Below the pieces are notes generated by a model. It had not been told where the DNA came from, did not search any database, and saw only the letters and a list, made by a program, of their open reading frames with translations. From Pseudomonas maumuensis (GTDB taxonomy: Bacteria > Pseudomonadota > Gammaproteobacteria > Pseudomonadales > Pseudomonadaceae): DNA of 64,000 bases. Positions within the stretch are counted from its first letter, which is position 1. Every line of letters starts with the position of its first letter. Position numbers and translations under genes: made by a program. The stretch is from assembly GCF_019139675.1 (NCBI RefSeq), contig NZ_CP077077.1, positions 4,960,001 to 5,024,000 on the forward strand, written 5' to 3'. This document shows positions 12,392 through 19,416 of the stretch, one piece after another.

Positions 12392-12411
12392 TCGATATCC
12401 CGTTTTATCGA
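12392..12411. promoter_or_regulatory. Palindromic operator 2
   Basis: TCGATA-N8-TATCGA perfect inverted repeat. The stretch CGATATCCCGTTTTATCGAA is repeated with one mismatch at 12498-12516, so operators 2 and 3 look duplicated. Confidence 0.65.
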
Positions 12412-12415
12412 ACTC

Positions 12416-12533
12416 AAGGAGGCAATAACTGCGGCACCTGGCAGGTGCCAAGGCACAGAACAGCAACTTCGCTCTACTTGATACATCGATATTTCCCGAT
12501 ATCCCTTTTTATCGAAACGAGGAAACACCATGA
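12416..12533 (+). other. Orphan Shine-Dalgarno and open frame between operators
   Basis: A perfect AAGGAGG (12416-12422) is followed after six bases by CTG at 12429 instead of ATG, GTG or TTG. The CTG frame stays open for 34 codons and ends in a TGA at 12531-12533 that overlaps the ATG of the next gene. It contains a GGCACCT-GGC-AGGTGCC hairpin at 12433-12449. It may be a CTG-started upstream ORF, or the remains of a promoter-operator-RBS unit whose gene was lost. No known protein is recognisable in the 34 residues. Confidence 0.35.
12486..12515. promoter_or_regulatory. Palindromic operator 3, before the oxidoreductase
   Basis: TCGATA (12486-12491) and TATCGA (12510-12515) flank an internal CCCGATATCCC; the right half repeats operator 2. 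It ends 14 bases before the ATG at 12530, close enough for bound repressor to block transcription. Confidence 0.65.
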
Positions 12534-13513
12534 ACGCGTTGATACTGGATTCCTTTGGCGGCCCGGACGCATTCGCCTATCGCGATGTCGCCAAACCGGT
12601 GCCGCAGGCCGGACAGGTGCTGGTCCGGGTGCATGCCACCTCCATTAATCCCCTGGATTACCAGGTTCGGCGTGGCGACTACCCTGACCTGGTGCCCCTC
12701 CCGGCCATTACCGGGCACGACGTTTCCGGCGTCGTCGAAGCCGTCGGGCCGGGCGTGACCGCGTTCAGGCCAGGCGACGAGGTGTGGTACACACCGCAGA
12801 TCTTCGACGGGGCGGGCAGCTATGCCGAGTACCACGTCGCCGCCGAAGGCATCGTCGGCCTGAAGCCACCTTCGTTGAGCCATCTGGAGGCCGCCAGCCT
12901 GAGCCTGGTCGGCGGCACGGCCTGGGAGGCCCTGGTCGTGCGTGTGGCGCTCAGGGTGGGCGAGCGCATTCTGGTTCACGGCGGCGCAGGCGGTGTCGGC
13001 CACGTGGCGATCCAGCTGGCCAAGGCCATGGGCGCCAGGGTGTTCACCACCGTGCGCGAGGCCAATGCCGAATTCGTGCGGCAAATGGGCGCTGACGTGG
13101 TCATCGACTATGAGCATCAGGATTATGTCGATGTCGTCCTGCGGGAAACCGGGGGCCAAGGCGTCGACGTGGTCTTCGACACCATCGGTGGCGATACCCT
13201 GGCACGCAGCCCGGACGTCCTGGCACAACTGGGGCGCGTGGTGTCGATCGTGGACATCGCGCAACCGCAGAACTTGATCCAGGCCTGGGGCCGCAACGCG
13301 AGTTACCACTTCGTCTTCACCCGGCAGCACCGCGGCAAGCTCGACGAGTTGAGCGCGCTGGTCGAGCGCGGGCAACTGAAGCCACACGTGGGCGCCGTCT
13401 ACACCCTCGCTGAGGTTCCACTCGCCCACGCCCGGCTGCAAAGCGCCAACAATGGCCTGCAGGGGAAGATCGCCATTGCGGTCGTGCCCATGGCCGATCC
13501 CGCCAGCGCTTGA
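12530..13513 (+). CDS. NADPH:quinone reductase-like MDR oxidoreductase
   Basis: Zeta-crystallin/QOR-type medium-chain reductase of 327 residues, expected to reduce quinones or enones with NADPH in the cytoplasm; the real substrate is unknown. The GroES-like N-terminal half has [18 protein letters not shown] and [14 protein letters not shown]. The Rossmann motif is [20 protein letters not shown], and [13 protein letters not shown] follows. The cysteines of catalytic and structural zinc sites are missing, as in quinone reductases. The start has GAGGAAA upstream. Operator 3 lies just upstream and an ABM-fold gene follows after 35 bases, so this looks like a small ArsR-controlled detoxification operon. 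Confidence 0.85.
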   Translation: MNALILDSFGGPDAFAYRDVAKPVPQAGQVLVRVHATSINPLDYQVRRGDYPDLVPLPAITGHDVSGVVEAVGPGVTAFRPGDEVWYTPQIFDGAGSYAEYHVAAEGIVGLKPPSLSHLEAASLSLVGGTAWEALVVRVALRVGERILVHGGAGGVGHVAIQLAKAMGARVFTTVREANAEFVRQMGADVVIDYEHQDYVDVVLRETGGQGVDVVFDTIGGDTLARSPDVLAQLGRVVSIVDIAQPQNLIQAWGRNASYHFVFTRQHRGKLDELSALVERGQLKPHVGAVYTLAEVPLAHARLQSANNGLQGKIAIAVVPMADPASA

Positions 13514-13548
13514 AGTACCTGCCACTCTTTTCGACTTCAAGGACCGCC

Positions 13549-13902
13549 ATGATCTACGAAATTGCCCTGCTTCCCATTCGTCCGTCCCACGTCGATGCCT
13601 TCAAGCACGCATTCGCCGAGGTCGCCCCGTTGCTCAGCCGAGCCAAGGGTCACGTCAGCCATATGCTCGCGCAAGGGATCGAGAGTCCCCATCAATTCAA
13701 CCTGATCGTGCAATGGCAAACACTCGAGGACCACGCGCCGGGTTTCGAGGCCAGTGAAGACCACCAAGTCTTCATGGCCCACCTGACACCATATTTTTCC
13801 GCGGAGCCCACGGTTTATCATGTGCAGGGCGGCGCGTTCGAAACGCACGCGCCCACCAGCCCGGACAGTGCCCGACTGGACGACAATCGCCCAATCCCTT
13901 AG
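13549..13902 (+). CDS. ABM-fold (antibiotic biosynthesis monooxygenase-like) protein
   Basis: 117 residues beginning MIYEIALLPIRPSHVDAFKHAF, a dimeric alpha/beta ferredoxin-like barrel of the ABM type. Typical features are the N-terminal strand, the helix with SRAKGHVSHML, and NLIVQWQTLEDHAPGFEAS, where the Trp precedes a helix. Family members include quinol monooxygenases and proteins without known activity. The start codon is chosen because AAGGAC precedes it and upstream in-frame codons lie next to the oxidoreductase stop. The 35-base gap suggests co-transcription with the oxidoreductase. The C-terminal tail (THAPTSPDSARLDD) is probably disordered. Confidence 0.75.
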   Translation: MIYEIALLPIRPSHVDAFKHAFAEVAPLLSRAKGHVSHMLAQGIESPHQFNLIVQWQTLEDHAPGFEASEDHQVFMAHLTPYFSAEPTVYHVQGGAFETHAPTSPDSARLDDNRPIP

Positions 13903-13933
13903 ACGGCCGCCATGGCGGCCAGCACAGGTCGCC

Positions 13934-14803
13934 ATGGAAGCCTTGCGTCGCCGCATCGAAACCCAAGTCATGAGCCTCACCGGGCTGGCCCTCGGCCAGC
14001 TCGACCTGGAGTCGCCCAAGGGCGATCCCGGCCTGTTCGGCCCACAGAGCATCAGCTGGCAGGTGCATGGCGACTTCCCCAGCATGCTGGTAGGCGGGAT
14101 CAGCGCGCTGATGCTGCAACTACTGCATCCGCTGGCCCTGGCCGGGGTCTGGGACCATTCGAACTTTCGCCAGGACCTGCTCGGCCGCCTGCGCCGCACC
14201 AGCCAGTTCATCTCCGGCACCACCTTCGGTTCGACCCGTGACGCCGAGTGGCTGATCGACAAGGTCCGCACCATCCACCTCAAGGTAGTCGGCACCGCGG
14301 CCGATGGCCGCCCCTATGCCGCCAGCGACCCCGACCTGCTGACCTGGGTGCATGTGGCTGAAGTCAGCAGCTTCCTCGCCGCCCACCTGCGCTACCGCAA
14401 TCCTGGCCTGCCGCGTAGCGCGCAGGACGCCTACTACAACGAGATCGCCCTGATCGCCGAGCGCCTGGGCGCGCGCGACGTGCCCCGCTCCTGTGCCGAG
14501 GTCGATGCCTACCTGCAGCGCATGCGCCCGCAGTTGCAGTGCGATGCGCGCAGCCTCGAGGTGGTCGATATCCTGCTCAAGGCCCCGGCCCCCAGCCGCC
14601 TTGCCGAGCCGGTGGGCAAGCTGATGCTCAAGGCCGGCATCGACCTGCTGCCGGATTGGGCCAGCGCAATGCTCGGCCTGCATCAGGGTGCGATCGAGCG
14701 GCGCATGATCCGTCTGGGCCTGAGCAACACCGCGCCGGTGCTGCGCTGGGCCATGCGCAATGGTTCGGCGCACCGCGCCAGGCGGCGCATGGGCGTCGAA
14801 TGA
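13934..14803 (+). CDS. MpaB/DUF2236 family oxygenase-like protein
   Basis: 289-residue all-helical protein of the DUF2236 family, which includes MpaB and the rubber oxygenase Lcp, haem-b enzymes. Characteristic pieces are GDPGLFGPQSISWQVHGDF, ALMLQLLHPLALAGVWDHSN, GRLRRTSQFISGTTFGST and LTWVHVAEVSSFL; the histidines in WQVHGD, LHPLA and WVHVAE are candidate haem or metal contacts. The ATG at 13934 starts the conserved region; upstream in-frame sequence has no similarity. It begins 31 bases after the ABM gene and could share its transcript, but lies in a conserved block with the next gene in related species as I recall, so regulation by the ArsR protein is uncertain. Substrate unknown. Confidence 0.8.
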   Translation: MEALRRRIETQVMSLTGLALGQLDLESPKGDPGLFGPQSISWQVHGDFPSMLVGGISALMLQLLHPLALAGVWDHSNFRQDLLGRLRRTSQFISGTTFGSTRDAEWLIDKVRTIHLKVVGTAADGRPYAASDPDLLTWVHVAEVSSFLAAHLRYRNPGLPRSAQDAYYNEIALIAERLGARDVPRSCAEVDAYLQRMRPQLQCDARSLEVVDILLKAPAPSRLAEPVGKLMLKAGIDLLPDWASAMLGLHQGAIERRMIRLGLSNTAPVLRWAMRNGSAHRARRRMGVE

Positions 14804-14882
14804 GGTATTTTGGCCCGTTCATCGGAACCGATTTAACGTGCCATACTCCAAGCACTCCAGCCTGATACAGACGAAGCGACAC

Positions 14883-17819
14883 ATGCCCAAAGGATTGACC
14901 CGCGCTATTGGCGCACTGCTGGCCCTCGTGGCCCTGTACGGCCTGCTCGGCTTTTTCATTCTCCCCGGCGTCGCCCTGCGCATCGCCAACCAGCAACTGG
15001 CGCAGTACGCCACGGTGCCGGCGCACCTGCAGCGCATCGAACTCAATCCGTTCAGCCTCGAGCTGACCCTGTGGGGCCTGCAGATCGGCGAGCCCGGCAA
15101 GGAGCAGGTCGGCTTCGAGCGCCTCTACGCCAACCTGTCCCTCGACAGCCTGTGGACCAAGGCCCTGCGCCTTGACGCGGTGGAACTGGACAAGCCGCGC
15201 ACCGAGCTGCTGTTCGCCAAGGACGGCAGCCTCAACCTGGCCCAACTGTTCAAGATCCCCCCCAGCGAGCCCAAGGCCGAAGAGCCGCCAAGCGACCCGT
15301 TCCCGCTGCGCATCGCCAGCATCAAGCTGAGCGAGGGCTACCTGCACTTCCAGGACCTGCGCCCGAGCGAGCCGATCGAGTTTCTCTACGACTCGATGAA
15401 CCTGGAGCTGAAGAACCTCAGCACCCTCCCCGACGACAACGCCGACATGACCCTGGTGGCCAACGGCCCGGCGGGTGGGCGTATCGACTGGAGCGGCACG
15501 CTCAGCCTGACGCCAATCGCTTCCGAGGGCACGCTGAAAGTCACCGACGGCAAGATGAAGCTGTTCTGGCCTTACGTGCGCGACGCCGTGCCGCTGGTGC
15601 TGGAAGACGGCACGGTCAGCCTCGACACCCACTACAAGCTCAACCTTTCCAAGGAAACCGAGCTGCTGCTCGACAACACCTCGGTGCGGGTCGCGCCCTT
15701 CGCCATCAAGGCCCCGGACGGCCGCCCACTGGCGCGCCTGGCCAGCCTGGAGGTCAGTGAAACCTCCATCGACCTGGCCAAGCAGCTGGTCACCGTCGGC
15801 AAGATCCGCAGCGACAAGCTGGAAACCTGGGCAGCCCTGGAGAAGGACGGCCAGCTCGACTGGCAGAAGCTGTTCGCCAGCCAGCCGGCCAAGGCCACGC
15901 CAAAGGAAAAGGCCGAGCCCGCCGCCGCCGAACCCACCCCGGAAGAACAGGCTGCCAAAGAGCCGAGCAAGCCCTGGCAGGTCCTGCTCAAGGACGTGCA
16001 GGCGCGCAACTACATGGTCCACCTGGCCGATCGCAGCCAGAAAGAGCCGGTGGCCCTGGATGTCGGCCCGCTCAACCTCGACCTGCAGAATTTCGACAGC
16101 CTCAACCAGTCGCCCTTCACCCTCAAGCTCGACACCGGCGTGGGCAAGCAGGGCAAGCTGCAGGCCGCAGGCCAGGTCAACCTGGCACCGGTCTCGGCCA
16201 AGCTCGACGTTGCCACCCGCGATATCGACCTGCGGGTGGCCCAGGCCTACATCAGCCCGTTCATCCGCCTGGAACTGCGCAGTGGCATGCTCTCCAGCGA
16301 CCTCAAGGTCGACCTCAAGAGCACCGAGCCCCTGGCCTTCAGCATCACCGGCAAGGCCCAGGCCAACCAACTGCACACCCTGGACACCATCAAGAACCGC
16401 GACTTCGTCAAATGGCAGCAGGTCAACGTCGATGGCCTGTCGTACGTGCATGGCGATGCCCTGTCGATCGACAAGGTCACCCTGCTGCAACCTTACGCAC
16501 GCTTCATCATCAACGAAGACCGCACCACCAACGTCGACGACCTGCTGATCCCGCAACCCGCCGACAAGCCTGCCCCGGCCCCGAGCAAGCCCGCCGCTGC
16601 CGGCAGCGGCAAGGAGCTGGGCATCCACATCGGCCAGATCAGCATCAACGACGGCTCGGCCAACTTCGCCGACCTGACCCTGACGCCCAACTTCGCTACC
16701 GCAGTACAGCAGCTCAACGGCCAGATCGGCACCATCGACAACCGCAAGCCGCTACCGGCCAAGGTCGATATCAAGGGCAAGGTAGACCGTTACGCACCTG
16801 TGACCATCAAGGGCGCGCTCAACCCGTTCAACCCACTGGCCAGCCTCGACATCGCCACCAGCTTCAAGCGTGTCGAGCTAACAACCCTGACGCCCTACTC
16901 CGGCAAGTTCGCCGGTATGCGCATCCGCAAGGGCCGGTTGAACCTCGACCTGCATTACCTGATCACCAACGGCCAGCTCAAGGCCGAGAACAAGGTGGTG
17001 ATCGAGCAACTGCAGCTGGGCGAGAAGGTCGACAGCCCGGATGCCGTGGACCTGCCGATCCGCCTGGCGGTGGCCTTGCTCAAGGATACCGAAGGCAAGA
17101 TTTCCATCGAGTTGCCGGTGTCGGGCGACCTCAACAACCCGCAGTTCAGCGTGATGCCGATCGTCTGGCAGACCTTGCGCAACCTGGTGCTGCGCGCGGC
17201 GCAGGCGCCGTTCAAGCTGCTCGGCGGGCTGGTCTCGGGGGGTGGCGCGGAAGATCTCGGCAACGTGTCTTTCGCCGCCGGCTCGAGCGACCTTACGCCC
17301 GAGGTGCAAACGTCCCTGGACAAGCTCGCCTCGGCTCTCAAGGAGCGCCCTGAACTGCGCCTGGAAATCGAAGGCACGGCGGCCCAGAGCAGTGACGGCC
17401 CGCTGATCGCCCAGCAGCGCCTGGAGCGCGAGTACCAGGCGACCTGGTACAAGATCCTCCAGCGTCGGGGCGACAAGGTGCCAGCCAATGCTTCGTTGCT
17501 GGTGGTGGACGACAGCGACAAGCCGGCGATGCTCGAGGGCATCTACCGTACCCGCCTGAAACAGCAGCCCCCGGCTGAATGGCAGGACCTGGGCCGTGAC
17601 GAGCGTAGCGCCAAGCTGCGCGAGGCAGTCATCAAGTCCTGGGCGGAAAGCACCGTGTTGCTGCGCAACCTGGGCCAGGAGCGGGCCAGCAGCATCAAGG
17701 ACTATCTGGTGGACAAGGGCCAGTTGGAAGATGACCGGGTGTACTTCATCGACACCAACCTCGGCCAGGCCGAGAGCGATGGCCGCGTGGTGACGCCGAT
17801 GCATCTGGATGCCGAGTAA
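14883..17819 (+). CDS. AsmA-like DUF748 envelope protein
   Basis: 978-residue protein with one N-terminal membrane anchor (about residues 8-30, GALLALVALYGLLGFFILPGVAL), then a long periplasmic part rich in the beta-strand repeats typical of DUF748/AsmA-like proteins (bridge-like lipid transfer folds). Repeated phrases such as IRIASIKLSEGYLHFQDL and IHIGQISINDGSANFADL mark two DUF748 units. Proline/glutamate-rich linkers lie near 335-360 and 560-580. The last 200 residues include FAAGSSDLTPEVQTSLDKLA, which resembles the OmpA peptidoglycan-associated fold. The start MPKGLTRAIGALL is chosen because upstream codons overlap the previous gene. Role inferred: outer-membrane lipid transport or envelope maintenance. 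Confidence 0.85.
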   Translation: MPKGLTRAIGALLALVALYGLLGFFILPGVALRIANQQLAQYATVPAHLQRIELNPFSLELTLWGLQIGEPGKEQVGFERLYANLSLDSLWTKALRLDAVELDKPRTELLFAKDGSLNLAQLFKIPPSEPKAEEPPSDPFPLRIASIKLSEGYLHFQDLRPSEPIEFLYDSMNLELKNLSTLPDDNADMTLVANGPAGGRIDWSGTLSLTPIASEGTLKVTDGKMKLFWPYVRDAVPLVLEDGTVSLDTHYKLNLSKETELLLDNTSVRVAPFAIKAPDGRPLARLASLEVSETSIDLAKQLVTVGKIRSDKLETWAALEKDGQLDWQKLFASQPAKATPKEKAEPAAAEPTPEEQAAKEPSKPWQVLLKDVQARNYMVHLADRSQKEPVALDVGPLNLDLQNFDSLNQSPFTLKLDTGVGKQGKLQAAGQVNLAPVSAKLDVATRDIDLRVAQAYISPFIRLELRSGMLSSDLKVDLKSTEPLAFSITGKAQANQLHTLDTIKNRDFVKWQQVNVDGLSYVHGDALSIDKVTLLQPYARFIINEDRTTNVDDLLIPQPADKPAPAPSKPAAAGSGKELGIHIGQISINDGSANFADLTLTPNFATAVQQLNGQIGTIDNRKPLPAKVDIKGKVDRYAPVTIKGALNPFNPLASLDIATSFKRVELTTLTPYSGKFAGMRIRKGRLNLDLHYLITNGQLKAENKVVIEQLQLGEKVDSPDAVDLPIRLAVALLKDTEGKISIELPVSGDLNNPQFSVMPIVWQTLRNLVLRAAQAPFKLLGGLVSGGGAEDLGNVSFAAGSSDLTPEVQTSLDKLASALKERPELRLEIEGTAAQSSDGPLIAQQRLEREYQATWYKILQRRGDKVPANASLLVVDDSDKPAMLEGIYRTRLKQQPPAEWQDLGRDERSAKLREAVIKSWAESTVLLRNLGQERASSIKDYLVDKGQLEDDRVYFIDTNLGQAESDGRVVTPMHLDAE

Positions 17820-17836
17820 ACCTTCTCGACCGAGTC

Positions 17837-17913
17837 GCCCTCATCGCCGGCAAGCCGGCACCCACAGATACAGACTGTACCTCTGTGGGAGCCGGCTTGC
17901 CGGCGATGAGGGC
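17837..17913. repeat. REP-type palindrome, GCCGGCAAGCCGGC class
   Basis: Arms GCCCTCATCGCCGGCAAGCC and GGCTTGCCGGCGATGAGGGC, continuing with CCCACAGA / TCTGTGGG, separated by a short loop. It lies between the convergent DUF748 and VOC genes, and could fold on either transcript as a terminator. Confidence 0.85.
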
Positions 17914-17933
17914 AGCTCAGGCGATCAATACCA

Positions 17934-18347
17934 TCAGGCCAGCCGTTGCCCCGATACCGCCGGGTGATACAGCGGCTGCACCTTGTTCCCCGCCGGGTCC
18001 AGCAAATGGAAGCTACGCGCGCCATCGCCGTGGTTGAACGGGCGATCCAGCAGCGTCACGCCATGGGCCTTGAAGTACTGGTACCAGGCTTCCAGCTCCT
18101 CCACGCTGTCGACGATGAAGCCATAGTGATCCAGGGTCTGCAGCCCGTTGGCCGCGCCTGCGCCGCGCCCGAGCGACAGGTTGTCGTTGCCGCAGGTGAG
18201 GTAGACCAAGTCTTCGTTGGCACGGTTGAGCACCTCCATGCCCAGCACATCCACGTAGAAGCGCTCGCACTCCTCCAGGTTGGGGACCAGCAGGGCGATG
18301 TGCCGCAGGCCATTGAGACGGCCTGGGCGGGCAGGTAGATCGGACAT
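17934..18347 (-). CDS. VOC-superfamily (glyoxalase-like) protein
   Basis: 137 residues with the paired beta-alpha-beta-beta-beta repeats of the vicinal-oxygen-chelate fold: LRHIALLVPNLEECERFYVDVLGMEV in the first half and LDHYGFIVDSVEELEAWYQYFKAHGV in the second. Histidines of RHIAL and DHYGF fit metal ligands. The usual terminal Glu ligand after DPAGNK is replaced (VQPLYH), so metal binding may differ. Substrate cannot be told. The ATG is 8 bases behind AGGAG. It is divergent from the ABM gene at 18408 and shares a 60-base intergenic region with a TTGTATACAA palindrome, so both are probably controlled by one regulator not encoded nearby. Confidence 0.85.
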   Translation of the reverse strand: MSDLPARPGRLNGLRHIALLVPNLEECERFYVDVLGMEVLNRANEDLVYLTCGNDNLSLGRGAGAANGLQTLDHYGFIVDSVEELEAWYQYFKAHGVTLLDRPFNHGDGARSFHLLDPAGNKVQPLYHPAVSGQRLA

Positions 18348-18363
18348 GAGTGCGGCTCCTTTT

Positions 18364-18387
18364 TTGTATACAATTCACAATAGAATT
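18364..18387. promoter_or_regulatory. Operator-like palindromes in the VOC/ABM divergent promoter
   Basis: TTGTATACAA (18364-18373) is a perfect 10-base palindrome of the type bound by FCD-class GntR regulators, and AATTC-N6-GAATT follows at 18372-18387. On the minus strand TTGTTT-N17-TGTATA, and on the plus strand TTGTAT-N17-TTAAAA, could be promoters crossing the site. Confidence 0.5.
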
Positions 18388-18407
18388 TAAAACAAAAGGA
18401 ATGTCAT

Positions 18408-18710
18408 GTGTACTGCCTATTTATCAAGACGCTGGTGAAACCCGGCACCGCCGATGCCTTCCTGGCAGCCATCAATGCCAACGCCGCGGCGTCGGTCGCC
18501 ACCGAGCCGGGTTGCCTGGTATTCGATGTCTCGCAGGACCGGGAGGATGCCAATGTCATCTACCTGTACGAGATCTACCAGGACGATGAGGCGTACGAGG
18601 CGCATACCCGGACCGCGCATTTTCGCGACAGCCGCCCCTTGGTGGAGCCGCTGATCGAAGAGCAGGTGTGCTTCGAGAGCAATGTGATCGCCCGAAACCC
18701 GGTGAGCTGA
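18408..18710 (+). CDS. ABM-fold putative quinol monooxygenase
   Basis: 100 residues, MYCLFIKTLVKPGTADAFLAA at the N-terminus, with the ABM signatures EPGCLVFDVSQDREDANVIYLYEIYQDDEAYEAH and TAHFRD, matching the YgiN/quinol monooxygenase group more closely than the other ABM protein at 13549. The GTG start has AAAGGA 7 bases upstream; two ATGs just before it are in other frames. Divergent from the VOC gene. A strong bidirectional terminator follows. Likely role: cofactor-free oxidation of a small aromatic or quinol, or dimer-only protein without activity. Confidence 0.8.
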   Translation: MYCLFIKTLVKPGTADAFLAAINANAAASVATEPGCLVFDVSQDREDANVIYLYEIYQDDEAYEAHTRTAHFRDSRPLVEPLIEEQVCFESNVIARNPVS

Positions 18711-18734
18711 AGCCGGCTTCCTGAATGCCAAAAG

Positions 18735-18762
18735 AAAAGCCCCGGCGATGGCCGGGGCTTTT
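18735..18762. terminator. Bidirectional terminator
   Basis: Perfect 12-bp stem AAAAGCCCCGGC / GCCGGGGCTTTT with loop GATG, between the convergent ABM (plus) and BON (minus) genes, serving both. Confidence 0.9.
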
Positions 18763-18805
18763 GCTTGAAGGGGTGGCCAAATCCTTTTGGCCGACGGGAC
18801 AATCC

Positions 18806-19156
18806 TTATTCGGCTTTCAGGCCATCAGCCGAGACGGCCTGTACGCCTTTGATCTTCTTGGCGATGGCAACCGCCATGTCTTTCTGTGCATCGGTAATGG
18901 CCACGTCCGAAGACAGGGACACTACGCCTTTGTTGGTTTCGACCTTGATGTCACTGCCAGGCACGCCTTTCTCGGTCATCAGGTCAGCCTTCACCTTGGT
19001 GGTGATCCAGGTGTCGGAAGTGGCTTCCTTGGCTTTGGTCACCTCACCGGCCGCAAGCGTCATCGGGGCCTGGGTGGACTGGGCAGCAAATGCCGCGTTA
19101 GCCATGGTCAGGGTCAGAGCGGTAGCAGTAGCGGCAGCAATGGCGAACTTCTTCAT
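18806..19156 (-). CDS. Periplasmic BON-domain protein
   Basis: 116-residue exported protein: signal peptide MKKFAIAAATATALTLTMANAAFA with a probable cut after AFA, then one BON domain (SDTWITTKVKADLMTEKGVPGSDIKVETNKGVVSLSSDV) as in OsmY and related stress proteins. BON domains bind phospholipid membranes. The ATG at 19156 lies 8 bases behind CAGGAG; a GTG three codons earlier overlaps that site and is less likely. It stands alone between a terminator and a 260-base gap to pnp's 3' end. In related species such proteins respond to osmotic or envelope stress; no regulatory site is evident here. Confidence 0.85.
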   Translation of the reverse strand: MKKFAIAAATATALTLTMANAAFAAQSTQAPMTLAAGEVTKAKEATSDTWITTKVKADLMTEKGVPGSDIKVETNKGVVSLSSDVAITDAQKDMAVAIAKKIKGVQAVSADGLKAE

Positions 19157-19373
19157 GTGGGTCACTCCTGTTTTTTCGAAAGGTCTGCGCCTTGGTTCCT
19201 GGCGTCAGGTAGTAAGGTAGTTGCAGGGGCTGTGCCAGTTTTTGCACACCCTATAAACCCTTTGAAATCAATGAGTTAAACAAAGCAATCAGAAGCCCGT
19301 ACCGTGCATTTTGCAATCCCGGCAAAAAAGCCACGTGCAAGATGCATGCTCTCAACTATTTTGCGGCAGGCAT

Positions 19374-19398
19374 AAAAAAAGGACCCCGAAGGGTCCTT
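19374..19398 (-). terminator. Terminator of rpsO-pnp
   Basis: Stem AAGGACCC / GGGTCCTT with loop CGAA; on the minus strand it is followed by a run of seven T. It begins 19 bases past the pnp stop. Confidence 0.9.
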
Positions 19399-19416
19399 CC
19401 TTTAGCCTCGAAAGGC

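Noticed and set aside
12445..12648. 67-codon plus-strand frame across the oxidoreductase start
   Set aside because: No family similarity, overlaps operator 3 and the real gene in another frame.
13934..14803. MpaB/DUF2236 gene as third member of the ArsR-controlled operon
   Set aside because: Only 31 bases separate it from the ABM gene, but it has no operator and seems to belong with the DUF748 gene in relatives; co-regulation is not supported by the sequence alone.
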